Shown here: piece after piece, positions 15,496 through 24,564 of the stretch
Layout of the letters: every line of letters begins with the position of its first letter
Position numbering within the stretch: the stretch's first letter is position 1
Source of the DNA: Paenibacillus macerans
GTDB taxonomy: Bacteria > Bacillota > Bacilli > Paenibacillales > Paenibacillaceae
NCBI RefSeq assembly: GCF_023715465.1
Contig: NZ_JAMBOE010000005.1
Span: 496,001 to 560,000 of the forward strand
Length of the DNA stretch: 64,000 nt
Direction: 5' to 3'
Program-made: the position numbers and the translations under genes
The notes under the pieces: model-generated
What the model was told of the DNA's origin: nothing
The model's database searches: none
What the model saw: only the letters and a program-made list of their open reading frames with translations

Positions 15496-17873
15496 AAGTC
15501 ATCTGCCTCCTGCACGAAATTCAATATGGTATCCATTTTATGGATCGTAATATGCGCTTTCTGCTCGGCATGCTCATAACACACCAGGAGGGTGCGGGAC
15601 GCTGCATCCCAAGCAAAGGGAAGCGGGATGCTGGTTTGCGCCGGCGAGGGATCTCCGCCGCTGCCGCCGGCCAGCATGGTCACCGCCGCAGGCTTCGCTC
15701 CGCAGCGAACGCGGGCCACCGCTTGCAGCGGCCGCGGCCCCCGGACCGCAAATGAAATCGTCCGATCGTCTTCAGCATAATCTTCGACCCGCGAAGAGGC
15801 GGCGATCACTCCGCAACGCGGCGTCCCCTCTTCACAACTTGGCGCTCGCGCTCCGTCATCCGGGTTTACCGCTTCATTAACCGTCATTCCCTCCCCGTCG
15901 TCCGGCACCCCCGCCTCGCTGATCGGCAACCCCCTTTCACTTAGCGGCGTCCCCGCATAATCCAAATCGTAGAGCAACACTTGTTTCCCCGGTTGTACGG
16001 TAACACGATCCACGACGCGCAGTCCCGAATCCAGCAAATCGACAAACCGCCCTTTCAGCTCCAGCGGCGAATCGCTTACGGATTCGGTCATCACGGACGC
16101 GATTACGTACGGGCCCCGGCGGATTTTAAAATAATGCGCGGGTTCCCAGCGAGCCCGGGAATCGCCGCCATCCAAAGCCGCGAGCGCCTCCCTGACAGCA
16201 CGCCGCAGCCGCTCCGCCCCTTCGGCGCTTTCCGCAAACCGTTCCGGGCGCACGCGCAAATAGGAAACGAAGCCGTCCCCGACCGGCGTCAGCCCTTCCG
16301 GGGCATCGGCGCTCAGGCCAAGGCATTCGAACAGATGCTCACGCGGGGAAGTATACTTCCGCTTGCCGCGGTTCCACCATTCCCGCACGCGATGATACGG
16401 ATCGTTGTCGTCGCCGACGTAGATGAGCGCCCCGCCTTCCCGGACCCATTGCGCCAGCGCACTGTGCAGATCCGGGTACTCCGGCTTCATAAACTCATAG
16501 CTCAGCACCAGCAGCCGATACCCGTCCAGATAACCCGGGAACCGCCGGACGTTGTCGAACTGGACCGGTCTGACCGGCAGTCCGTGCTTGACCATTGGCA
16601 GCGTCAGGCCGTAAAATGCGGAGAAGTTGAGCAGTTCCACTGCGTCCTCGTCGGTAAGCTCCACCTCATTGGTTCCGTCATATTTCATGAGGAACCCGGC
16701 CGTTTTCACGCCGATGCACTTTCGCTGATACATGGCCGAATCCGCCAGCAAAACGCCGGCCACAGCGCCGGTTCCGTCCATCTCCACATCCGCCTGAGCC
16801 ATGTCGCGCAGTGTATTCATCACCGTGAGCAGCACCGTGGCGTAGTCGGCCGGAATCCCCTCTTTGCCGCTGCCGTCTTCGGAAGGATAACGCCCCTCGA
16901 AAATGCGCCTCGGCCAGGGGGCCACCTCATAGCGGGACACCTCCGGATGGAGCAGCGATGCGGTCAGCGTTTTGATGTAATTTTCACGGTAATCGGCCCA
17001 GGTCCGCTTCGGATCGTCCTCAATCGGATCATGCAGAAACCACATGCTGCGGTCCGTTCCCCGCACGAGCTCCTGCATGATCCCGTATTCCAGAAACGCC
17101 GTTTCAAACGTGCGTTCCGCCCGCTTCCCCTCGTATACGTTGGCTGTGCGTGAGGTTCCCGTCCAGATCTGGGCGATGTAGCCGTTGATCGAGGGCAGAT
17201 CCAGCAGCTTCGATTCCGGGCTGACGATACGCCACTGCGCATAGTTGATCAGACTGTGCGTCGGCACGAAAAAGCGCAGCGGCCGGTTATAGCGAACGAG
17301 CGAATATTCCTTGAGCGCTGAGCAGATCCGGTCCAGACAACGGGCGTACAAATACGCCTTCAGCTTGGAGGCGCGATACTGCGCGTCCTCCGACGCATGC
17401 GGAGCGATCCACGGCTCGTTGTAAAAATTTTGCCACTCTCGCTTGAACGCCTCAGAGTACCCGCCCTCGACCCAAAATTCCGGCTCCTCCAAATGAATGG
17501 CGTCCACCCCGGCATCGACGGCCGGGCGAATCCGGCCGGCCAGGAAATCGGCATAAGCGATCGTCGGCACCATGTACGGGATGTCGGCCGAGGTACCGTG
17601 GATGATCGTTTCGCCGTCCTCGTATTTTTGCGCTTCGTCCCAATGGGGACGGCCATCGGCCTTGCCGTTCAAATAATCCTGATACCCGCCCCACGACACG
17701 CCGGTCATCAAATGCACCCGGTAGCCCCGGTCCGCCCATTCGCGAATCCGCTGCGGCATCGATTCATTGATCCCGTACACCATGACAAAATCCGTCTGCA
17801 GATCGTAGGAAGGGCCGAACGCGCCTCCCTCCTGAAAGCCCGTGCGTTCCTCCTCGCGTCCCTGACTCTGCAT
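15492..17873 (-). CDS. Unclassified TIM-barrel glycosidase-like protein
   Basis: 793 residues, not assigned to a named family. The first 330 residues read as a TIM barrel, with a likely catalytic region DAIHLEEPEFWVEGGYSEAF (about 125-145) and further conserved-looking FLHDPIEDDPKRTW. Residues about 430-520 (YRLLVLSYEFMKPEYPDL, WVREGGALIYVGDDNDPYH) resemble the GATase1-like trimerisation domain of GH42-type enzymes, and the C-terminus is beta-rich. A low-complexity segment rich in Asp, Glu, Gly and Pro (about residues 650-705) interrupts it and looks like a lineage-specific insertion. No signal peptide. AAAGGAGGAG precedes the start. Between GH38 and GtaA-like genes, an intracellular glycoside hydrolase is the best guess. 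Confidence 0.6.
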   Translation of the reverse strand: MQSQGREEERTGFQEGGAFGPSYDLQTDFVMVYGINESMPQRIREWADRGYRVHLMTGVSWGGYQDYLNGKADGRPHWDEAQKYEDGETIIHGTSADIPYMVPTIAYADFLAGRIRPAVDAGVDAIHLEEPEFWVEGGYSEAFKREWQNFYNEPWIAPHASEDAQYRASKLKAYLYARCLDRICSALKEYSLVRYNRPLRFFVPTHSLINYAQWRIVSPESKLLDLPSINGYIAQIWTGTSRTANVYEGKRAERTFETAFLEYGIMQELVRGTDRSMWFLHDPIEDDPKRTWADYRENYIKTLTASLLHPEVSRYEVAPWPRRIFEGRYPSEDGSGKEGIPADYATVLLTVMNTLRDMAQADVEMDGTGAVAGVLLADSAMYQRKCIGVKTAGFLMKYDGTNEVELTDEDAVELLNFSAFYGLTLPMVKHGLPVRPVQFDNVRRFPGYLDGYRLLVLSYEFMKPEYPDLHSALAQWVREGGALIYVGDDNDPYHRVREWWNRGKRKYTSPREHLFECLGLSADAPEGLTPVGDGFVSYLRVRPERFAESAEGAERLRRAVREALAALDGGDSRARWEPAHYFKIRRGPYVIASVMTESVSDSPLELKGRFVDLLDSGLRVVDRVTVQPGKQVLLYDLDYAGTPLSERGLPISEAGVPDDGEGMTVNEAVNPDDGARAPSCEEGTPRCGVIAASSRVEDYAEDDRTISFAVRGPRPLQAVARVRCGAKPAAVTMLAGGSGGDPSPAQTSIPLPFAWDAASRTLLVCYEHAEQKAHITIHKMDTILNFVQEADDL

Positions 17874-17897
17874 ACGCCGCTCCTCCTTTAACGCCCG

Positions 17898-20800
17898 TTA
17901 TAAACGGACGCGGATCGTTTTGATTTCAAACGGAGTAAATGGCAGGTTTACACTTCTTTGTCCCTCCGCCAGCAAACGGAGCGGATTTTCCAGCAAGTCG
18001 GCTTCTTCAATGGCGGAGCATTCGAACCCAAACGCCAACCCGGCCCGCGCTCCGGCCCCGGCCGTCTCGTACAGGCGGACGATCAAATGGCCGCTGTCTT
18101 CCGATTTTTTGACGGCTTCCACCATCACGTGCGGGTGATCGATTTGCACGAATTGCCGCAGCCGAAGCGGCTCGCCATTGATCTTGTCAACAGCCGTACC
18201 CGGCTCCACCGCCGTCAGCGGAACATTCAGTTCATATCCTTTACGGTAGACGCCCGCCTCGATGAAGTCGCCCGCATGCGGGTACAAGGCATACGTAAAC
18301 TTATGTTGCGCCCGGTCGGCCGCCGGGTCCGGATATCCCGGGCTGCGCAGCAGGTTCAGGTCGATCACGTTTCCGTCCACGCTGTGCCCGTATTTGCTGT
18401 CATTCAGCAGCGCCACGCCGTAATCGGGCTGCGACAGGTCGATGTAATGGTGGGCGCAAATTTCGTCCCGGGCAAACTCGATCCGATTGTTCCGGGTCGT
18501 CGGCCGCTTAATGACGCCGAATTGAATCTCGCAGTTCGCCTGTTCGCTGGCGATGTTCACCGGAAAAGCCACCCGCAGCATTTTCGCCGACTCCCGCCAA
18601 TCGGCCTCCGTTTCAAATTGCAGCGTATCGCCGCCTTGAAGCAGGCTGATTTTCTGCGTCAGCACGGAGTTCCCGAACCGGTATTCCTGCTCGATCACCG
18701 CCTTCGGCCCTTGCACGTAAGCCGACGCCTTGACGAGTTCCATCATCCCCGCGACCATTTCGCGGTAATCGCGCGGGAAATCCCAGGCATCCCCGTCGTC
18801 GTGGTACACCGTAAACACGTTGGCCTTGGCGCCGTCCGGCAGCACCTCCCGCGCGGCCGCCTTATCGTACAGCGAAGCAATGCTACCGTCTTCATGGAAG
18901 CGGACCGCCAGCCGGTCGTTTTCCAGCCGCCGCTCCTCGGCCACGAGCACTTCACTCCCCGTCCCCGGTTCCGGGCGATCCTCAGGCATTTCCGCGCTCG
19001 CCTCCCGCAAAGACCGCCAGCCCATCCCCGGTACGCTTACCCGGTGCCAACGGCCGCCATATTCCACCCATTCCCGCCGCTCCCACGGCAGCGAATTAAA
19101 CAACACTGGCCCATCCGCCAACCCGGTCAAAACGGCAACCCTCCCGTACGTTTCCTCGATCATCGGCCGGACCTCGCCAAGCAGCGCCTCATATCGTGCC
19201 AAAGACTCATCGTAAACCCTAGTGATCGAGGAGCCCGGCAAAATATCGTGGAACTGGTACAGCAGCACTTCCTTCCAAATCGCCTCAAGCCGCTGCGCCG
19301 GATACGCCCCGCCGCCCAGCGCCCACAACAGCGAAGCCGCGAACTCCAGCTCACGCAGCGCTTTTTCCAGCTTGCGGTTGTACCATTTGTTCCGGGCCTG
19401 CGTCGTTAGCGTCCCCTGATGTTTTTCCAGGTACAATTCGCCCCGGTAGGTGTGGAAACGCCCAGCCTCCTGCTCCAAGCGGCGGAAGAATGCGAGCGCG
19501 GGCTCCTGAACGACCGGCGGCAGGCCAAGCAGGTTTTTCTCCCGCGCCAGCCGCTCCAGATGCTCCTCGCCCGGGCCGCCGCCCCCGTCGCCGATCCCGA
19601 ACAGCATAAGGGCGTGCCCGGATACGTTCCGGTCGAGGTAGCTGCGCTCGATTTTCGCCAGCGACCGCGGCGCAGCCGGGCTGTTGTAGGTATCCTCCGG
19701 CGGAAGATGCGTCAATACCTTCGTCCCGTCGATTCCCTCCCACATAAAGCTGTGATGCGGATGCGTGTTATACGTGCTCCAGGACAATTTTTGCGTCATC
19801 ATATAATCGACGCCGGATTTCTTCAATATCTGCGGCAGGCTCCCCGTATAGCCAAACACGTCGGGCAGCCACAGCACCTTCATCTCCTGGCCAAACTCCT
19901 CCCGGAAAAACCGTTTTCCGTACAGGATCTGGCGCACCAGCGCCTCGCCTCCGGAAATGTTCGTGTCCGGCTCGACCCACATCGCTCCCTGGGCCTCCCA
20001 ACGGCCTTCCCGGACGCGCTCCTTCACTCGCTCGTACAGCTGCGGATAATGCTCCTTCATCCACTGGTACAGCTGCGGCTGGCTGGCGCCAAACACATAG
20101 TCCGGGTATTTTTCCAGATTGCGCAGCGCCGTCGAAAATGTCCGCGCACCTTTGCGAATCGTTTCCCGGATCGGCCACAGCCAGGCCAGGTCGATATGCG
20201 CGTGCCCGATCGCGCTGACCGTCAATACCGGATCGCCGCCCCGCATCGCCAGCTCGCCGGATACCCGCTCCCGAGCCAACCGTACCGTCCTGTCGTTGAT
20301 TTCGGCCAGCAGGTTCGCCGCTTCGTATACGGCTTGAAGCACCCGCGCTTTTCTCGCGCTCGTTTCCGGCAATTGCTCGGCCAGCTCGACCAGCACCTCC
20401 AGATCGTAATACAGACTCCGGGCTTCCTCGTGGCAGACGGCGATGCAAGCTTCCTTTAACGTGCCGCTCCGGAACTCTCCGAACAGGTCGTTGTTGCCTC
20501 CGTCCCCCCACAAATCGATCGTTTCCCCGCCTTTAGCCGCGGGACTGACGTCCACCACCCGCTTGCCGGGACGCCCCAAGCTGTAGTCGAACCCGGAACT
20601 GACGTTCGTTAACCCCTGATAAGGAGCTCCCTCTTCATCGACCAGGCATAGCTCTCCATTAATATCAATCAGCAGTACCACCTTGCTGCCCGCAAGCGAT
20701 TCCGGAACCTCCCCGTGAAAATGAAACCAGGCGCAATCCCACAGTTCGCCCCACCGGTCGCCGGACTTGAGTTCCATTGGCTTTCCGCTTTTCCGCTCCG

Positions 20801-20933
20801 CGTACGGGACCGGCTCCCTCGTAACCCAAGCGGTGACCGCCAAGGCTTCCACAGGCTGATATATGCAGCTTTCCAGCTTGGAAAGCCGTTGTTTCGCCCT
20901 TTGCGTCATGATCTGATTGGTTTCATATGGCAT
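17898..20933 (-). CDS. Alpha-mannosidase, GH38
   Basis: 1011 residues, full length, no signal peptide, hence cytosolic. The zinc/catalytic motif HAHIDLAWLWP starts at residue 244 (His and Asp ligands) and the nucleophile Asp is in WVEPD at about 323. GNMM-like barrel features (FGYTGSLPQILKKSGVDY, THLPPEDTYN) and C-terminal beta domains follow, the standard order of bacterial GH38 class II alpha-mannosidases. It hydrolyses terminal alpha-mannosides, here presumably imported by the ABC transporter encoded just upstream. The gap to the binding-protein gene is 30 bases. Confidence 0.95.
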   Translation of the reverse strand: MPYETNQIMTQRAKQRLSKLESCIYQPVEALAVTAWVTREPVPYAERKSGKPMELKSGDRWGELWDCAWFHFHGEVPESLAGSKVVLLIDINGELCLVDEEGAPYQGLTNVSSGFDYSLGRPGKRVVDVSPAAKGGETIDLWGDGGNNDLFGEFRSGTLKEACIAVCHEEARSLYYDLEVLVELAEQLPETSARKARVLQAVYEAANLLAEINDRTVRLARERVSGELAMRGGDPVLTVSAIGHAHIDLAWLWPIRETIRKGARTFSTALRNLEKYPDYVFGASQPQLYQWMKEHYPQLYERVKERVREGRWEAQGAMWVEPDTNISGGEALVRQILYGKRFFREEFGQEMKVLWLPDVFGYTGSLPQILKKSGVDYMMTQKLSWSTYNTHPHHSFMWEGIDGTKVLTHLPPEDTYNSPAAPRSLAKIERSYLDRNVSGHALMLFGIGDGGGGPGEEHLERLAREKNLLGLPPVVQEPALAFFRRLEQEAGRFHTYRGELYLEKHQGTLTTQARNKWYNRKLEKALRELEFAASLLWALGGGAYPAQRLEAIWKEVLLYQFHDILPGSSITRVYDESLARYEALLGEVRPMIEETYGRVAVLTGLADGPVLFNSLPWERREWVEYGGRWHRVSVPGMGWRSLREASAEMPEDRPEPGTGSEVLVAEERRLENDRLAVRFHEDGSIASLYDKAAAREVLPDGAKANVFTVYHDDGDAWDFPRDYREMVAGMMELVKASAYVQGPKAVIEQEYRFGNSVLTQKISLLQGGDTLQFETEADWRESAKMLRVAFPVNIASEQANCEIQFGVIKRPTTRNNRIEFARDEICAHHYIDLSQPDYGVALLNDSKYGHSVDGNVIDLNLLRSPGYPDPAADRAQHKFTYALYPHAGDFIEAGVYRKGYELNVPLTAVEPGTAVDKINGEPLRLRQFVQIDHPHVMVEAVKKSEDSGHLIVRLYETAGAGARAGLAFGFECSAIEEADLLENPLRLLAEGQRSVNLPFTPFEIKTIRVRL

Positions 20934-20963
20934 GCTGCATCACTCTCTCCTTTATTCGCCGCC

Positions 20964-22436
20964 TTACTTCGTAACCGCCTCTGCTTTTTTCTGCGCTTCG
21001 TCCAAAATCGTCTTGATGTCCCCGTTTGTCATCAGCGATTTGGTGACCGCGTCGCCGAACATTTGCCACACCTTCGAATCTTCCTTCGCGAACGTCGGCA
21101 GCCCCTGCACATTGCCGGACATGGCCAGATAATGCTGGTACATCTCCGGATGGGCGGACTTGTAGCCTTCCGATTCGGCGATCGATTTCAGCACCGGCGA
21201 GCGGACCCCGGTATCGGCGATCAGCTGTTGAATTTCCTCGCTGTACATCGCGCGGATGTATTCGAACGCCGCCTCCTTGTTTTTCGCGTCCTTCGGTACG
21301 GCGTGGAAGGCCGCGCCGATCGTAATGTTGCCGGGCTGGCCGTCCGGCGACAGCGGTATTTGCGCCATCCCGTAATCGATGCCGATCTGCGCGCTTTCGA
21401 TCGCGCGCCAGGGGCCGTCGATCAGGTAGGCGATTTGCCCTTTTTTGAAGGCGTCGAAATAGGTGCCCTCGTTCGTATTAACCATCAGACCGGCCGGATG
21501 GCCCGCATTCAACTGCTTTAGAAATTGCACCGTTTCCACGTTCGCATCCGAGTTAAATACAGGCTGGCCTTGATCGTCGGCAAAGCCGCCTCCGTTAATG
21601 ACGAGCAGCGTGCCGTACCGTAAATATCCGCCCGCATTTGGCCCGGCGTACACCCCGCCGCCGTAAAACTTGCCGCCCCCTGCTTCCGTCACCTTCTGCA
21701 CATTGGCGGCGAACTCCTCCCAGGTCGCCGGCGCTTGCTCCGGATCAAGACCTGCCTCTTGCACTAGCTTCTTGTTCCAAAACAAGCTGCTGACGCCCGG
21801 CTGGGAGGCGAATCCATAAATTTTCCCGTCGTATTCCATCGGCTTCCAAGCTGCCGGGGCGGTTTTTTCGCGAATTTCCTTGGCCATCTCCTCCGGGAAC
21901 GGCTCCAGCAAGCCCTGCTGGGCAAAACCCGGCATTTGCGTTTCGCCGACGATGATGTCGGGCATGTTTTTCGCCAGGAAACCGGCCGTTTGTTTCTGGA
22001 TCAGCGGCTCGCCCCAGCCCCAATCCTCCGTTTTGACGGTGATGTTCTTGCTCTTGAGATTATCGATGATGATCGATTGGTAGTAATACGGGAATACGCC
22101 GGCTTTTTTCAGAGGTTGGCCGGGAGTATACGAGAAATCCTCCTCCGTGATGCGCGGATTTTGCGTTTCATCCTTAATGAGGGACTGCTTCTTTTTCTCC
22201 AGCAAATCGTTCAGTACCCCAACGCCGATGCCGACGGCTCCTTCATTCAGTACGGTGATCGTTGTGCCGCCCGAAGTCTCCGGCGTATTCGCGCCGCCGC
22301 CTTCCGATTGCGCTGGGCCGGGGTCGGCCGCCCCCGCATTGCCTCCGGACGTTCCGTTCCCCCCGGACGAACAAGCCGCCAAACCGATGGATAACATAAG
22401 CGTAAGCGCGATGGTGCTCATCTTTTTAAACCACAT
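20964..22436 (-). CDS. Sugar ABC transporter substrate-binding lipoprotein
   Basis: 490 residues, type II signal peptide with lipobox LAAC (Cys 22), then a Gly/Ser/Ala-rich linker (about 23-60). The body fits cluster B extracellular sugar-binding proteins (MalE type): GVSSLFWNKKLVQEAGLDP, TWEEFAANVQKV, FKKGQIAYLIDGPW and a C-terminal NGDIKTILDEAQKKAEAV. GGAGGGG lies five bases before the ATG. It would capture oligosaccharides outside the membrane for the permeases encoded upstream. It is the third gene of the operon. A region of about 60 residues after the linker (NEGAVGIGVGVLNDLLEKKKQ) is longer than usual. Confidence 0.9.
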   Translation of the reverse strand: MWFKKMSTIALTLMLSIGLAACSSGGNGTSGGNAGAADPGPAQSEGGGANTPETSGGTTITVLNEGAVGIGVGVLNDLLEKKKQSLIKDETQNPRITEEDFSYTPGQPLKKAGVFPYYYQSIIIDNLKSKNITVKTEDWGWGEPLIQKQTAGFLAKNMPDIIVGETQMPGFAQQGLLEPFPEEMAKEIREKTAPAAWKPMEYDGKIYGFASQPGVSSLFWNKKLVQEAGLDPEQAPATWEEFAANVQKVTEAGGGKFYGGGVYAGPNAGGYLRYGTLLVINGGGFADDQGQPVFNSDANVETVQFLKQLNAGHPAGLMVNTNEGTYFDAFKKGQIAYLIDGPWRAIESAQIGIDYGMAQIPLSPDGQPGNITIGAAFHAVPKDAKNKEAAFEYIRAMYSEEIQQLIADTGVRSPVLKSIAESEGYKSAHPEMYQHYLAMSGNVQGLPTFAKEDSKVWQMFGDAVTKSLMTNGDIKTILDEAQKKAEAVTK

Positions 22437-22460
22437 TTGTACCCCTCCATTATATAAAAA

Positions 22461-23384
22461 TTACCCTTTGATCCCCGTGTTGGCCAAACCCTGGACGATG
22501 TACTTCTGGAAGAAGGCAAAAATCAGCAATGCAGGCAGCGTAATGCCCAGGCTCAGCGTGATGATCATCGGATAGTTGATCACCGCGCCCGGACTAGCCC
22601 CGACGGAGGACAATCTCGTAATCGCCGCCGGAAGCGTTTGCAAATTGTCGCTGGTCGTATAGAAAAACGGTGTTATAAAATCGTTCCACGTACCGAGCGC
22701 CGTCGTAATGGCGATAAAGGCCATAATCGGAAGCTGCAGCGGAAACAGAATTTGAAAAATCAGCCGGACCGTCCCGGCGCCGTCGACGACCGCCGCTTCA
22801 TCGATTTCCAGCGGAACTTTTTCAAGCGATTGCTTGACCAAAAACGTGCCCATGATGTTGATGGCGGGCCCGCCGATCAAATAAATCCACCACGAGTTCA
22901 AAATGCCGGTTCCCCCGGAGAAAATATGGTTTCCCCCGGCAAACGGAAAACGGGCAAATTCCAGGTACGTCGGAATAATCGCCAGCGTGCCCGGAATCAT
23001 CTGCGTCGCCAGCAGGATTAGAAACAGCGTATCCCTTCCTTTGAACCGGAGCCGCGCAAATACGTAACCGGCCAAAAACGAAGTCAGGATCGCCCAAAAC
23101 GTGTTGTAGGCCGTGCGGATAAGCGAGTTTTTCAAATAGGTCGTGACGGCGGCGTCGGTGGAGCCGACGACGAGCGCCTTGAAATTTTCCAGCGTCGGCG
23201 CTTTCGGAATCGGGAAAATGCCGAGCACCGTGGAGGTAAACTCCGTTTTCGTAAAAAATCCCGCGAGCACCATGAAAATCAGCGGATAGAGCAAAATCAG
23301 GCCGATGCCAAGCAGCAGGATATGACCCAGCAGGTGTACGGGTTTCCATTGCTTTTTAAACTTCGCGCTTAACGTTTCCGGCAT
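22461..23384 (-). CDS. Sugar ABC transporter permease, MalG type
   Basis: 307 residues with six predicted helices. The EAA loop is LEIDEAAVVDGAGTVRLIFQILFPL (about residues 195-220), which docks the ATPase, and the C-terminus FQKYIVQGLANTGIKG is typical of MalG-type carbohydrate permeases. The start overlaps the end of the preceding permease gene by 29 bases, with GGGGGCGGG upstream. No ATPase gene is in the operon, so a shared MsmX-type ATPase encoded elsewhere is expected. Confidence 0.93.
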   Translation of the reverse strand: MPETLSAKFKKQWKPVHLLGHILLLGIGLILLYPLIFMVLAGFFTKTEFTSTVLGIFPIPKAPTLENFKALVVGSTDAAVTTYLKNSLIRTAYNTFWAILTSFLAGYVFARLRFKGRDTLFLILLATQMIPGTLAIIPTYLEFARFPFAGGNHIFSGGTGILNSWWIYLIGGPAINIMGTFLVKQSLEKVPLEIDEAAVVDGAGTVRLIFQILFPLQLPIMAFIAITTALGTWNDFITPFFYTTSDNLQTLPAAITRLSSVGASPGAVINYPMIITLSLGITLPALLIFAFFQKYIVQGLANTGIKG

Positions 23385-24363
23385 GTTTTCCCGCCCCCTT
23401 TTTAACCGGTTTGATCGGAATCGTCGTCCGTTTGTCCGTCCGGGTTGACCAGTTGTAATACAGCACGGTGATGACGATCACGATGACCGCCATAATCAAA
23501 GACGAAGCGCCGGCCATGCCCAGATTGAAGTCCCAGAATCCGTCGCGGTAAATGCGGAAGACGAGCACTTCGGTTTGCCCGTACGGCCCCCCGTTCGTAA
23601 TGAACAGGACCTGTTCGTAGATTTGAATCGCCGCGATCAGATTGGTGATCACGATATAGGTCGCGATCGGCTTCAGGCCGGGGAGCGTGACGTAGCGCAA
23701 TTTCCCCCAACGCCCCGCACCGTCGATTTCCGCCGCCTCGTACAGCGACACGTCGACCGACTGAAGTCCGGCGAGCCAGATAAGCGCCGCTCCTCCGACG
23801 CCTTTCCAGACGGAATAAACGACGATCCAGAAAATCCCCCAGGACACGGAATACTGCCATACGATCGGTTCCTTGCCCAGCGCTTTCAGCAAATTGTTGA
23901 TAACCCCGTTATTCGAATCCAAAAAAATGTTGAACACCTGCGTCGTCGCTACGGTCGCCGTTACGGCGGGGATATACCAAATCGAGCGGTAAAAGCCCTT
24001 GCCCATAAGCGGCATATTCATCAGCAGCGCGGCTCCAAAGCCCGCCGCCAGCGTAATAACCGTCACCAACCCGCCCAGCCACACCGACCTCCACAAAGCT
24101 TCGGTATACACCGGGTTGTTAAAGAAGCTAATGAAATTATCAAACCCGATGAATTTCGGCGAGGACGCCAGGCCGATCCATTCAAAAAAACCGAGTCCAA
24201 AGCCGAACAACGTCGGAAAACCGGAGACAATCAGCCAAAACAAAAACATCGGCACAAGGATGACCGCAGCGATCCAAGCATCCTTATGCCTGCCGAAGGT
24301 CTGCCGACGCCCTTGCCCCCACCGGAAAGAAGAGCTTCCCTCCCGTTCTGCCGTTTTTTCCAT
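23356..24363 (-). CDS. Sugar ABC transporter permease, MalF type
   Basis: 335 residues, six helices, first gene of the operon. The N-terminus is basic and cytosolic, the first helix is at about 32-52, and the EAA loop is SLYEAAEIDGAGRWGKLRYVTLPGL. It ends in a basic tail. AAGGAGGTC precedes the ATG by ten bases; a sigma-A promoter (24439-24467), a cre-like palindrome (24401-24414) and AT-rich operator-like repeats lie just upstream, so control by the GntR/LacI hybrid regulator and by CcpA is likely. Confidence 0.93.
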   Translation of the reverse strand: MEKTAEREGSSSFRWGQGRRQTFGRHKDAWIAAVILVPMFLFWLIVSGFPTLFGFGLGFFEWIGLASSPKFIGFDNFISFFNNPVYTEALWRSVWLGGLVTVITLAAGFGAALLMNMPLMGKGFYRSIWYIPAVTATVATTQVFNIFLDSNNGVINNLLKALGKEPIVWQYSVSWGIFWIVVYSVWKGVGGAALIWLAGLQSVDVSLYEAAEIDGAGRWGKLRYVTLPGLKPIATYIVITNLIAAIQIYEQVLFITNGGPYGQTEVLVFRIYRDGFWDFNLGMAGASSLIMAVIVIVITVLYYNWSTRTDKRTTIPIKPVKKGAGKHAGNVKREV

Positions 24364-24400
24364 ACCTGCTTCTGACCTCCTTACCCGAATTCCGCCTCCA

Positions 24401-24414
24401 CTTAAGCGCTTACA
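24401..24414 (-). promoter_or_regulatory. cre-like site in the alpha-mannosidase operon leader
   Basis: TGTAAGCGCTTAAG (minus strand) has the palindromic core AAGCGCTT and matches the CcpA site consensus except near the last two positions. It lies downstream of the promoter, where CcpA would block elongation. Confidence 0.55.
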
Positions 24415-24438
24415 TCAAATTATTCATTTGTATCATTA

Positions 24439-24467
24439 AATATATTTCACTATGTCATTTATGTCAA
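24439..24467 (-). promoter_or_regulatory. Promoter of the alpha-mannosidase operon with overlapping operator motif
   Basis: TTGACA (24462-24467) and TATATT (24439-24444) on the minus strand with a 17-base spacer. The spacer contains TAAATGACATAGTGAAA; a near copy (AAATGACATAAATGATA) is the spacer of the regulator promoter at 25903-25931. Another related half-site, GATAAATGATATATC, lies at about 24475-24490. Confidence 0.75.
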
Positions 24468-24504
24468 GATATTAGATATATCATTTATCGCTAATTTTTG
24501 CGTA

Positions 24505-24540
24505 ATAAAGACGCCTGCCATGGTGGATCATGCAGGCGCC
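24505..24540 (-). terminator. Terminator of the GntR/LacI regulator gene
   Basis: GCGCCTGC / GCAGGCGT stem with a 13-base loop, followed on the minus strand by CTTTATTA, 25 bases after the stop codon. Confidence 0.8.
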
Positions 24541-24564
24541 CGGATTCTTCGCAGGCCGCTTGGA

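Noticed and set aside
15981..17153. 390-codon plus-strand reading frame
   Set aside because: Shadow of the hydrolase at 15492-17873.
17958..19409. 483-codon plus-strand reading frame
   Set aside because: Arg/His/Pro-rich shadow of the GH38 gene caused by high GC; no family motif or RBS.
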